This document shows, in pieces, positions 23,374 through 34,784 of a stretch of DNA of 64,000 nt; position 1 is the stretch's first letter, and every line of letters begins with the position of its first letter. A program made the translations under genes and the position numbers. The stretch is from Lenzites betulinus (Eukaryota; Basidiomycota; Agaricomycetes; Polyporales; Polyporaceae). The stretch spans positions 124,001-188,000 of the forward strand of contig JABYQU010000038.1 in NCBI GenBank assembly GCA_022264855.1. Direction: 5' to 3'. A model generated the notes under the pieces. It saw only the letters and a program-made list of their open reading frames with translations, had not been told where the DNA came from and did not search any database.

Positions 23374-24565
23374 TGCCTGAGGAGCGCTAGCGGCGTACGC
23401 GTAGGCCGTTCATTCTGACATGACTGGGGCGCCGGTTAGGTCTCAACCATTTATTGTGCCTCCGAGTTATTGTGTACACATATAAGACACTGCGGTTCAT
23501 ACAGAGATGAGCCATCATGTCCGAGCATTTACAGCTGTTCTCAGATTGATAGGCCCCCGTGGAAAAAACACACACAGAGGCGTTCAAGCCCAGACGGGGC
23601 GGCGACGCTTCGCGTGATGCGGTAACAGTCGGTTTGGCAGGTAGCGGGCAGCGCGAAGAGCTACGCGCCCTCGGCGCCGGCATGCACACCTGCATCGTCG
23701 CCGCCTGAAACCGCTGTCCGCAGTTATTTTTTCAGGGGCCTATCGATTAGAGAACAGCTGTAATGAAGGACTCCGGCGTGGAGTGCATCAGCTTGCATCA
23801 CCCGACCCGCTATGCGCGATGCCTCCGCTCGCAATATATTATGATCGATGATACAGCGCCCAGGCCAGATATAATTCAGACCTCAGGCCTCAGAGTCCGG
23901 GGGTGACAGGACACGACCCAGACGGTGCCTGCAGCCTGGCTCGAGAGTCGACATGAGGGCAAACGCACATTAATATGTGCTATCGACAGAATAACACGAG
24001 GAGCGACTGGGGCCGAGCTGGTCGCCGGACGGAGAGCGTGGTGGGAATGAGGCGAGCACGGGGTGCGATATGTATTATGGGGCAGACGGGGACTGCACCC
24101 GCGTTGACATCAGAGCGATGATAGAGCGATGATAGCGTTGGCGGCTGGCGCGTGCAGCGCCCCGAGTCTGTCGGGGCGGGCTTCCCCGCTGGTGCGCGAA
24201 GAGAAGAGGGCTGGCGGGAAGCTGGCGTACCAAGTTGAGAACGCGAACACTAGCGGGCGTAGTAGTGGAGCGCGGGCTCGAGCGATCGAGAGGGTGGTGG
24301 CGGACGGGTGCCTGGGAGAGCGCGCGGGCTTGCAGTGCTTGTGGCTGATTGGAGTTGCACTCGCGGTCGAGGTGAGAAAGCCTGTTCGATCGGCCCTGGG
24401 ATCTCGGACTCGAGGGTGTCCCAGTCCTGTCTCAGTCTCAGCGCGCACGCCGCCAGCTCGCAGCCGCAGCCGTGCCATGGCCCGCCGCCGCTCGCTCTGC
24501 TCTCTCCGAGCTTCCACCACCACCTCATCCGCGTCCTCTGCGCGTCCCCGCGCCCGTTCTGGCCC

Positions 24566-27297
24566 ATGGACGCCGAAGGGCTCGTCGCCAGCCCCAACAC
24601 CTCCACCTCCTTCATCCGCGTCATCTCCCTCTCCATAGCCTTCTACGAGTGAGTCTTCCCCCTCAGGCTCTCGCCTATCACGCCTGCCGTACTCACCGAG
24701 CCTCTCCCAGCTACATCCTCACGCTCCCCGCAGAATGGCGGTTCTACCGGAGCCAGCGCGCGTGGCGCCCCAGCATGGGCTGCCTGCTCTTCATCGCCAT
24801 CCGGTCCGTCCGCCTGTCCCCCTTCTCACACGCGCCACCCCTTCTCTGATCGCCCCCGCAGGTACTCGAGCATCGCGGTCATCGTGCTCAGCAACGTCGG
24901 CTACTTTGGGAGCTTCTTCACCCCCGCGTCATGCGCCCGCTACTTCATGGCTCCTCCGATCTTCAAAGGTGCGCTTCTTCCGCCGTTACGCCCGGGCGGC
25001 GTGGCTTCCGCACTCCGAGCCACGTAAAACCCGCTTTCCGCCTCAACCTACTTGCGTGCATCCTCCGGGGGCGTATCCGTTTGCCATGCGCTCACAACCG
25101 TCTTGCAGTCATCCAGACAATGGTCTCCCAGCTGATCCTGGGCATCAGGTATGTGCCCGTCTCTATCACCGCCCGCCCACAGCGCGCAAACACCGGGGAA
25201 TCTCCACAGGACCGTCAACATCTCGCGCCGCTCGACAGCTGTCACCTGGGTGCTCGCCGTGTACTTCATCCTCTGCACAGCGGTAAGCCTCCGCGTTTAC
25301 GCGGCCGCTGCGGGGCTGACGTACGTTCCCCCAGGCTCAATGGTTCCTGAATATGTATAATCGAGTCCGTGAGTTGGTTTCCCTCATTCCAGCTTGCATT
25401 GAATTGCGCGCTGACGACAGAGTGACTATTCATAGCGGTGCAAGGTCGGGTAAGTACCGCGCGTGTGCCTTCTCCCGTCTACGTTTGTTCACGATCTCCT
25501 CGGCGCGGGCGCGTGTGTCCATGATCACAGCATAACAAGTGCGTTCCTGGGTCTGCCTCCGCGTCAGGGGGCGCGGGCGTACTAACGAGGCCCGCAGCTG
25601 CACCGCGGGGAACAAGCCGCCGGTGCTCACGGTCTGGCTGTACTACCTGCTCTCGATGTCCTACGACATCCTGACATTGGGCATCTCGAGCATGTACCTC
25701 ATCAGCTTCAGCCCCAACTCCGGAAAGTGCGTGTCCCCCCGCTATCTGCGATCTGATTGCGTTGTGCTGACTGCCGCGTGGACGACAGGATGGCACACCT
25801 CCGGCGCATGTATGTGTATTTCGGGCCGCATGGGAGCGGCGGTCGCTGACATGAACGTTTGCGCTGCGCAGCATGCTCACGGACGGACTGGGGTACTTTG
25901 TCGCACTTACCGGTGGGTATCCGATACCCCGGCACGCGCACCACGGCCGGAACTATACTGAAGCTTGCGATTGCCAGCCGTGAACATCTTCAACCTCATC
26001 CTCTACCGCAAGCAGAACGAGACGATACAGGTGCGCCCGCTCACTCCCACGCTCCCGACGACCGACTGACAAGTGTGTGCTGCAGTCCTCTGGGTGCGTG
26101 TCAGTCCCCCAACGACAGGAATAGCGACTGACGTGTGTTCCTTCTCGTCTTCTTCCTATTCCGGGCGCGTGCCGCCGTGCCTGATTGCGGTTTTGCATTT
26201 GCGTCCGCGTGTGGGGCATCCTGTCGCGTCCTGTCACGGCCTGTCGCGTCTGCTTCCGTGGCGATGGTGGCGTTTGCATTCCATCTGTCTGCTCTCGGCT
26301 GCCGAACGCTGGCGCTGGCTTCTGCGATCACCGCATCGGGACCGTACACACACATGCACACACACTCCCCGTTCCATCTGCGTCCGCTCCGTCCGCTCGC
26401 GCGCGCATCTGCAGGGTTTCGCTCGGGTACGCGCTCACCTGGATCATGTGCCAGCGCATCCTCATCCACCTCCGCGGTACGTATGCTCACTCACAAATCA
26501 CCGTCTCGAATTAAACTTTCCCTCGCGCAGACGCGGCGGCGGCGCACAACCGCACGATCACGACGCAGCTCGTCGTCTCGCGCGCGCTGCCCTCCGCACA
26601 ATCCGTCGCACACGCCATGCGCTCCCAGTTCGAGTCCAAGGAGCGCGCGCACCGCCGGCACCACCGGCACCACGCCGCGCACGGCCAGACGCTCTCGAGC
26701 GCGTTCGAGGTCGACTCGGACGACGTCGACTGGAGCTACACGTCGCACTCGCGCGCCCGCGTAGGGGACCTCGAGCGCTCCGTGCAGTCCGTGCGCTCGT
26801 GCGGGTGCTCGTGCGACTGCGGGTGGGGATCTGAGCCCAGTCGGGGGCGCTCGCGGTCGCGCTCACGGCAGCCGCGCTCGAGGGAGCGGGAGGCGTCGGG
26901 ATCGGGCGTGGGCCCCGTCGCGAGCGCGACGCTCGCCTCTGGCACGGGCAGCACGGTGCACACGGGGCGGAGCCAGCGCGTGCGGCACGGCGGCCCCGGG
27001 CACCTGTCGCCAAGCCGGGAGGACGATGCTGAGGGCGCCAGCGACGGGGACGAGCGCGACGAGAAGGGGAAGGGAGAGGTGTCGGACGTGCGCGTGCAGA
27101 TCGAGGAAACGGTGACGGTCGAGGTCGAGTATGACCCGACGACGTTCGCACGCGAGTCGTATCGCACGCCGCGCGTGCTGTGGGAGGCGCGCGGGCGTGG
27201 GGGGCGGGGGGCGGGGCAGGGGCAGGGGGAGCAGGCGCGGGGCGGGCGGGATGCGAGGGGCGCGAGGAGGAGTAAGAGGACGCCGGATCCGACGTGA
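24566..27297 (+). CDS. DUF6533-like multi-pass membrane protein with long charged tail
   Basis: I recognise the layout of a basidiomycete family of about seven membrane segments whose N-terminus carries a DUF6533-like block; its function is unknown. At least eleven exons join, starting MDAEGLVASPNTSTSF. Hydrophobic segments follow: FIRVISLSIAFYDYILT, MGCLLFIAIRYSSIAVIVL, IQTMVSQLILGIR, AVTWVLAVYFILCTA, VLTVWLYYLLSMSYDILTL, LTDGLGYFVALTAVNIFNLIL and VSLGYALTWIMCQRILIHL. Several exons are tiny, including an inferred 14-nt exon at 25436-25449 whose borders are not certain, and one intron (about 26093-26413) is near 320 nt. The last exon encodes a soluble tail of about 250 residues, rich in Arg, Ser, Glu and His, with SRGRSRSRSRQPRSRERE-like repeats. 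The tail is unusual for a receptor-like protein and may be cytosolic. Confidence 0.7.
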
Positions 27298-28168
27298 GCT
27301 GAGGTTCACTGCGGTGAGTACTTTTCTCCGAGATGTCTGAATGGGAGAGCTTGGGGCTGACTGTTGTGCGTGCAGGGGCATTCCGACTATCGTTATTTCT
27401 CCTTGCATATTTTTTGCTCTTGCCCATCCCCGACACCATCCCCACTTCTACGTGTCCCATGTCTCTCTGACCACGCACACTCGCACCGTCACCTTTCTCC
27501 TCGTCACCAGGTCTCACGCCCCGCTTCACGTCTGCTCGCTGCCCATCATCTACATGCTATCGCGCCGACCCCGAATCGCTCCGTTCTGCTTCTGCTTCTG
27601 TTCCCGTGCTTTCGCCCCCGTCACGACGTCCCGCTAGCTTGCTTTTATTTACGAACCACACATATTGACGACCCAACCCCTCCGCGCGGTGCCGTACACG
27701 CCCCGCGGCAGTAATGTGTACCATATGTTTCAAAACACGTCCTCCGCTTCTATCCTCCCCACACCCCCCTCGCACCTGCCCCCCTCACCCACCGTCCCCC
27801 CATTCCCCCTCACCCCTCTTCCAACCCTTCGTATATATCACCGCTACGCCGCGTCGCGGCTAATGTGTAACATGTACAGGCTCCCTGGTCCGTCTTTGGT
27901 CAACGCTACTACGACAAATGTTCCCTCGCTTGGTTTACCCGCTCCCTTGTTTTGTCGATGTGTTGTATATAGCTGCTGTAGTTCCCGTCGACGTCGTCCT
28001 CGTGAATACATGGGTGGCTTGATCGTCATGTCTAGTGTGTGGGTGCGCGGTATGGTGATACTCGGTGGTGGCCATGCCAAGTGGAGTTCGAGTTCACAAT
28101 CATGGTATCGATAAATTACACCACGGGGTACATGCCATCCTCCACTCCATCCGATATGTACACCACGC
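27298..28168. other. Convergent 3' spacer with pyrimidine-rich tracts
   Basis: About 870 bases lie between two convergent genes. The sequence is rich in C and T and in short ORFs that look random. It probably contains both 3' UTRs. No conserved feature is visible. Confidence 0.45.
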
Positions 28169-31100
28169 TCAACCAGCCTTGCCGTCCTTCACCTCCCTCC
28201 TCCGCTCCCTATCCCCGCGCTCCCGCTCCTTCCCCCCTCTCTCCCTCTCCCTTTCCCTATCCCTCTCCCTCCCCTCGCCAGTCCAAGCCCCCGCCCCCGC
28301 GCGCCCCTTATCCGCCTTCGACCGGTCCTTCGTCTGGCGGAAACACAGAAACTCGATCCCCGTCGCGCGCCGCGCGTCCGCGAGCGTCTTCTTCACGCCG
28401 TCGAGGTGCGCCTGCAGGTTCTCGTCCCCGGGGCGCTTCGCGTACGCCTGCGAGATCTTCGTGTAGAGCTCGGAGAGCGTCTGATCCGCGGGCGGCGTCA
28501 CGTAACGCGAGAGGGTTTGGTGCATGAACTCGATCTCGAGCGTTGCCTGGGCGGGGGCGGGTTAGCGGTGCGTATAAAAAGGGCAGGAAGTAGTGGCGGA
28601 GAAGTGGGGAGAGAGGCGAGGTATGAGGGAGGAGAGACGTACCCGGAGCATGCCGCCCATGCCGAAACGCTTGACCTGGCGGAAGCAGCGCAGGGCTTCT
28701 TCCGCGACGTCCTCGACGAGCGCGTTGAGCGTGCGCTCGAGCAGCGGCGCGGCGGCCGCGCTCACTTGCGCGTGGACGCCGACGAGGAACATGAGCGTCT
28801 CATATACATAGGCTCGGATCTCTGCAGGTATGCGATCAGCGCTTCGTGTCATTTAAGAGGGGTGGGGAGAATGCGGAACGGACCCTTGGGTTGTGGGGTC
28901 TCGTACCAGTCCATCTGCGGGTCGAGGATGCCGTTGCGGACGATGGCGGTGAGCGCGGTGGACTTGGGCTTGAAGTAGCTCTCGAAGAGCGTCTTGTCGA
29001 GCTCTTGCACGACGGTCATGAGGGTCTGATGTGATGCCGGTGGTCACGTTCAGTATTTGGACGGAGAGGAGCGGCAGGAGAACACACTTTGCGGTCCTCC
29101 GACAGCGAACTGTTGAACGCAGTCTCAAGCTCGGTGATCATGCTGGGAATCAACACGCGCATAAGATGGCCGAAGTTCGACACGACCAGGAGGACGCGGG
29201 TATCCTGCAAGTTTCGTAGGTTAGAGAACGCCGGCCACCGGTATTCTGCGATACGCACGGCTTCCTCCACTTTGACAAGCTCCAAGGGGTTCGCGCCTGG
29301 CACCACGGAAGACGGCACAGGCGTCGCCTTGATCCCGCTAGCCGTCGGAGACTCGTCCGACGCCAGGTGCACCATGCCGTCCAAGAACGCATACAGGGAG
29401 TCGAGGAATGCCTTCGTGATCTTCGAGACGAACTCCGTCGGGAGGGCGTTCTGCTTCGTTTGGCGCGACGACGACGAACTAGCAGAGGACAGATCTACGC
29501 CTCCGGCGAGTTTGAACGCGCTTGTGGTGATCTGTTTCTGGAAGGTGCGCATCTGGGAGAGGTAGATGGTGGTGTACGGGTCGACGTTGGATCCGACCCA
29601 TGTTTCGAGGTAGTAGAAGATGTTCGCATCTGGAAGAGGTTAAGAAGCCACTCCGAGCTTAGAATTTCTCCGGCCTACCTCTAAGCCATGCGTTGATGAG
29701 GAGGTCCGCAAACTTCCATCTCGCGCTCTCCAGGAGGTTCTTGAGGCTCGAGCTCGCGTCGTTCGAAATGTCCATGCCAGCAACGTCGTTGACGCTGTCC
29801 TGGAGCTCTCCCAGGATTTTCATCAGGTGGTGTGCGGTGGTTAGCGAATTGCAGCTCTTGGGAAAGAGAGGTGGGGTGGTGTTCCGGCCAGGGGACATGA
29901 CGGCCATGTCGGAAAACAGGAAGAATTCGGAGAGGATGGAGATGTAGAGCTTGATGATGTCGAGGGCCATTGTTCGACACTGTGTGGGACTTCGGCGGGA
30001 GGATGTTGATGTATTCTAGGGAGGCACCACAGAGAGATGAGACGTGTTCAAATGATATGCTATGCGCATATTGTTACCTTCTTGTAACGGCCTTCCATGA
30101 AGGACTTGGAGATCCTCCAGAAGTTGGGAAGCGGGGTAAGCATGGCCTCTGATACGTTCTTCACCAAGCCTTGAATGGCTTCCCATATCTCATACCCAGT
30201 AGCTTGCGCTGATAACACCGTCAGTGAACATGTCTCCAGACAAGGCCAAACGAGCGCATACCTATAGCGGCATCAGACTGCTTTGATTCCACTGCATGTA
30301 CACAAGCCTGGAGCTGCGAAGCGAGTTCGCGATTGAGGGCCATGTGGTCCGAGCTGTACGTAGGCGCCTTGTCATTCAGGCCTGCAGCGAGTTAATTAAG
30401 GTGCATACGGCGATTCACAGATAGTAAGGACCTTGTATGGTTTTCACCGCGGTTGTGTAAGCATCCCGCATGTTCTGCATGATGTGCTTGTGTTGTGCGT
30501 CGAAATACGACCATGCTGGATCGTCTGACGAGTTGAACTCATACAAGATCCTATTCGACACGGGGTGTTAGGCAGAAATGGAAGCAGTGCCCGGAGCGCT
30601 ACTCACTCTATCGTCTTCTCTTGCTCCTCCACACTTCGAGTCGGTTCCTCTAGTTTTGACAGGAGTTCATTCCGCATCTGCGCCATGACCTTCTCCACAG
30701 TCGCCCACACTTTGTCCAGGATACGTTTCTGCTGCTGTTGAGCGCTCCCAGCCGCCTGGCCATCCTTCGCTGTTCCGATGGGCAACAACTGATTTGGACG
30801 GGTCTCGAGCAAGAGTTTGCCCTTCTTGTAATCACGCATTGCTGCATCATATCGGCCCTATGTTTGATGTGAGCACGATATTGAACATCAGTATACTCCT
30901 GCAATAGCTTACCGCCTCGATACAATCAATTAGCGAACTAGGAAGGTTGAAGAAGAACTTGGACCGGTCGAATACACCAAGGGTAGTGCGCAGTTTCTGT
31001 GCTTTCATAGCATTCTCAAGCACCGGAAGGAACACCTGATCCGCCTTCTGTGCAGCAGCTAGTGGGTCGAGCATTAAGTCACGGATTCAGCTTGCCTCAA

Positions 31101-31820
31101 GTTCACAAGTACCAACATTTGAGATGGTCCTTCAAAGGCTTAGAAGCGAAGTCAGTCTGTTCTGCTAGTATGCCCTCTTTCATCTCGGCGTATAATGCTT
31201 CAGGATAGTGAGCCATTAGTGAGACACGTTACCGGATGTGCAGGCACTCTAGCGCACCATCCGTCGACGCCTTTACGGCGACAAACCTATCAAAGTTCTC
31301 TTCGACGAGTACTCGGATTGCTTCCGACCGTGAATCAAGGGACGCGCGTAGATGAGCAATGCCCGCTGAGAGGTCTTGATACGTTGCATTTGGATGCACA
31401 GCTGAGAGGAACGTCTTGGGGTTGAAGGACTTCGACGTAATGAGCACGGCAGTCTCTAAAGCGTATATATTGAGTGCAAGGGAGGAGATCTCTATACATG
31501 ACTACTGACTGGTTTCCGCATCCATATCTCTCAAGCTAGCGCATAATATCAATGCCTGCCTTCTAGAAAACCCGTGACTCTGCATACTCAATGGTGGCTC
31601 CCAGACCCAGTGGGTCAGTGTCGTTCTCAGCTACACCAGTCAAGCCAGGTACTGCATTGTCGGCATCCTGTTCCACCTCCTCCCAACGTCTACAAGACAG
31701 CCTGCGTCAGATGTCATACCAAAGAGTAGATCCAGAGCCAAGTTACGTTGCAGAGGGGGAAGAGAGCTTGTATGCTTTCAGCAGAGTATCGTCGTCAATG
31801 TCGACATTGAGCCGTCCCAT
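28169..31820 (-). CDS. sec5: Exocyst complex subunit Sec5 (EXOC2-like)
   Basis: This subunit of the exocyst tethers secretory vesicles to the plasma membrane at growing hyphal tips. Many minus-strand exons join to an estimated 900-1,000 residues. The N-terminus [19 protein letters not shown] continues into [11 protein letters not shown] and [14 protein letters not shown]. The family core is seen in [19 protein letters not shown] and in [17 protein letters not shown], continuing to [16 protein letters not shown]. Further exons give [19 protein letters not shown] and the helical repeats usual for exocyst rods. The end reads [17 protein letters not shown] and then a tail of alternating Arg and Glu coded by a CT-rich simple repeat. 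Exact borders of the middle exons (30-31 kb) were not all fixed by me. The head-to-tail order of conserved blocks is complete, so the gene looks intact. Confidence 0.82.
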
Positions 31821-32836
31821 GGCCAGAACCCGCGTTAACCCAGTACACACAGAGATCAAATTACTCGTAGACAATCAAAGACGCCAGATAGAGGTGCTAT
31901 GGGTATCAAGTAGGAGGGCGGTCGACGTAGGTCAGAGAGACACAAGAATAACAGCTTCCGCCACAGCAGCGATCTTGAAACCGAGATGACCCCGGTCACC
32001 GCGATTAACCACTTCTACACGTGTATATTGAACGCCCGTCTACTAACCCCACCAGCTTCCTAGATCTTGAGTCCCTCCGCCATATGGATATTGGACCACA
32101 TTATTGCCTGGTGTCCGACTAAGATGACGAAGCTATTCGGATGCTGCTATGGGCCGTAAGCTATTATCCATATATGACCTGTAATCCGCCACAGACTTAC
32201 GCAACTCTGATGGTCATTGGATACGTTCATATTTCTGAAATCAATCGCGTTGACGGACACTGATCATGATGCATGATTCATGATTCATGATAGCTTGCAG
32301 ACTGTGCGAACTATATCCTCCGCATTCGTTGTTGATACCGGCCAGAAACATCCTGACGTCCAAACACGATGGGCCCGAGTATGCCTGAGTAAGTCTGTTA
32401 CGCACGCGATATTTCGCTGGTTTGCCTGACCTGATTCAGGGGCTGAACGTCATCATGAGTGTGTGGCTAGCTCAGATAGTGGGCCGAAACACCGGTCAGC
32501 GTGTAAATTATATGACGGACGAGTGTTGCGCGCTCCGTATCTATGCGCGTTCCCCGGGCCTCCTTAAAGTTACCTTACGATGTCCCCCTGTCATTAATGT
32601 CGCAGGTGAATAGATTACGATTATACCAGAGTCTCTAATGCCGACTTCTGTCCCAGTGTCTGGACTTTAACGGCCGTTCTAGGAGCTAGCTCGCGATCGG
32701 TCTCCGCCTCTCGCTTATCATTGATAATAACACGTGAGAATTTCACGGCCGCATATATCCACGCCGAGGATGGTGCGACGTTTCTTGCCGGGCATTCCTC
32801 AGCGTCCCGTTTTCTCTGCCCGCCATCTCCTCAGTC
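31821..32836. promoter_or_regulatory. Divergent promoter region, Sec5 and fatty acid 2-hydroxylase
   Basis: About 1 kb separates divergent starts. It is more AT-rich than its flanks. A short tandem of CATGATT units lies at about 32264-32291. A GCATATATCC stretch near 32751, about 85 bases before the hydroxylase ATG, is a candidate TATA element. No coding region was recognised. Confidence 0.4.
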
Positions 32837-34219
32837 ATGTCTAAGAGAATCCGCATCTTTACCGCTGAGGACGTCGCGCTACACGCCTCGCCGTCTAGCT
32901 GCTGGGTTACTCGCGACGGCAAGGTCTACGATGTCACTCGTTTCCTCGCGGACCATCCCGGAGGCGACGACCTCGTCCTCAACTACGCCGGCAAGGACAT
33001 TGGCGCGATCATGAAGGACGCCGCGGAGCATGAGCACTCGGACTCCGCGTACGACATCCTCGCAGAGTACATTATTGGCAGAGTGGGCACTGGCGAGAGC
33101 ATCGTCAGCGACGGTATGTTCTTCAGGGTCGGGGCTCCGAGTTTGTATGCTAAGTTACGTGTCAGACTGGGAGGCTACCGATGACTTCGAGCCGGAGGAG
33201 ACGGACGTGACCGCAGACTTTGAGAAGAACGAGTTCCTGGATCTCCGGTATCCGCTGTTCTTGCAAATCTGGCGCGCCAACTTCTCGAAGTCGTACTATC
33301 TGCAGCAAGTGCATTCACCTCGGCACACCCCCGAGTCTCCTCGCTTGTTTGGGCCCTGGTATCTTGAGGCACGTGTTTCTCTCCGCGTTATGACCGTGCA
33401 AAATTAACTCGCTTCCTTATCTAGATGTTCACGCGCACATCTTGGTATGTCGTCCCGGCCTTTTGGCTCCCCATTGCGGCGTACCTGTTCGTGCGCTCCT
33501 TGGTCCAGTTCTCGGTCGGGTCCTACGCCGTCCCCGCCTTCACCTCCGACCCTGCTGCCCCCATTCGCGCAGTGCTCGCAGGACGCGTCGTACCTGCCGC
33601 GTTCACGAAAACTGTACCCTGCTTCATTGTAGGCAACTTGATCTGGACGCTCCTGGAATATGTCTTCCACCGCTTCCTGTTCCACCTCGACGGACTGCTG
33701 CCGGATCACCCTGCTGCGTTGACCCTTCACTTCCTGATGCACGGTATCCACCACTACCTGCCCATGGACAGGTGAGCCAAGCGCACCCCCTGTCTGGAAT
33801 CATACTGACAATTTGTAGGTTGAGGCTGGTCATGCCCCCTATGTTGTTTACGTTCCTATCATATCCGATGACAAGGCTAGCGCATCTGCTGTTCCCTCCT
33901 GCCATGGCGAACGGTATCATCGCAGGCTCTTTCACTCTTTGTAAGTGCCGGCCGCTCCAAAATATGGCTACGACGTCTGATTTTCCATACAATTACAGAT
34001 GTTGCCTACGACTGCATGCACTACGCGTAAGCATCTTCTCCTATTGTTCAATGACCCTATTGACCTTCTGTTAATAGCCTCCACCACACGAAACTCCCTG
34101 CCTACGTCCGTGATATGAAGAAGTACCACCTTGCACATCACTACAAGAACTTCGACCTTGGGTTCGGAGTCACGAGCAAGATTTGGGACTACGTCTTCAA
34201 CACCATTCTGCCGGTTTAG
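32837..34219 (+). CDS. scs7: Fatty acid 2-hydroxylase (Scs7/FA2H type)
   Basis: This ER enzyme adds a 2-hydroxyl to the fatty acyl chain of ceramides, using cytochrome b5 electrons and a di-iron centre. Six exons (32837-33113, 33166-33368, 33425-33771, 33819-33940, 33999-34026, 34078-34219) join to 372 residues. A cytochrome b5 domain comes first, with FLADHPGGDDLVL and its haem His, then membrane segments. The histidine boxes are HRFLFH, HFLMHGIHHY, YDCMHYALHH and HLAHHY. Exon 5 is only 28 nt and carries part of a histidine box. Intron 2 (33369-33424) appears to use a GC donor, because only that border keeps LFGPWYLEMFTRTSW in frame. All motifs are present and length is normal. Confidence 0.93.
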
Positions 34220-34784
34220 AGGTTGAAGGGGTGATATATGTCTTTCGCTCGCCGGAAGTTTACAAAAACCACCGCTATGTTCGTATAATCTCGGAAGTCA
34301 GGTTGTTTTTCTAAGTCTCATGTACCGGTACCACTGCCTAATGCCGTCCCCGCTGTGATGGAATGTTGACGGCCCGCGATCGTCTCCCCGCTCCGCTAGC
34401 AAATGTCAGTGTTCCAGTTTGTAGAGACAATATTGTCATATACCCTTGTTCGAACACAGCTTATAGATCGCGCACACATTCTGCGCAGTGAGCATCGTCG
34501 TAATGCAACGCCCTGATATATATTGTCATGGATACTGCGCTCGAGCCGGGCCTGAATTTGACAGACTCTGACATAACGCGGCTACCGTCTCGTGAGCGCC
34601 TCTTTGAAAGGCTGTTCCGTAGCTCAGTCATTCCGCACGCGCCCACCACGAGTTGCACTACATACGACCTGCTCACCGCGAGCCCGTACTATCCCCACCT
34701 GAATTGCTTGTCTGATTGTGCTGAGTTTCTCGCGCCCTTAGGCTTGCTCTCCCTGGACCTAGGAACGCCTCCGACTTAGATTAT
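34220..34784. other. Spacer between fatty acid 2-hydroxylase and the acid phosphatase
   Basis: About 565 bases. A TGATATATATTG stretch near 34514-34525 is a candidate TATA element. An 83-codon ATG frame at 34528-34779 begins right after it. It has no recognisable domain and stops just before the phosphatase start, so it is at most a leader ORF. Confidence 0.4.

Larger units (their letters stand above)
22361..24565. other. 2.2-kb divergent spacer between Derlin and the DUF6533-like gene
   Basis: This holds the promoters of two divergent genes. Two palindromic hairpins lie at 22732-22850. Around 22960-23380 the sequence has a C/T-rich stretch, a good GTAAGT donor near 23130 and a short ATG frame of 47 codons at 23230-23373. 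These could mark a small unrecognised transcript, but coding support is weak. The remainder has no convincing gene. Confidence 0.4.

Noticed and set aside
32264..32291. CATGATT repeats as an operator
   Set aside because: Three short units in AT-rich promoter DNA are not enough to claim a regulatory site.
34528..34779. 83-codon ATG frame before the acid phosphatase
   Set aside because: It begins directly after a TATA-like element, probably upstream of or at the transcript start, and shows no domain; not accepted as a gene.
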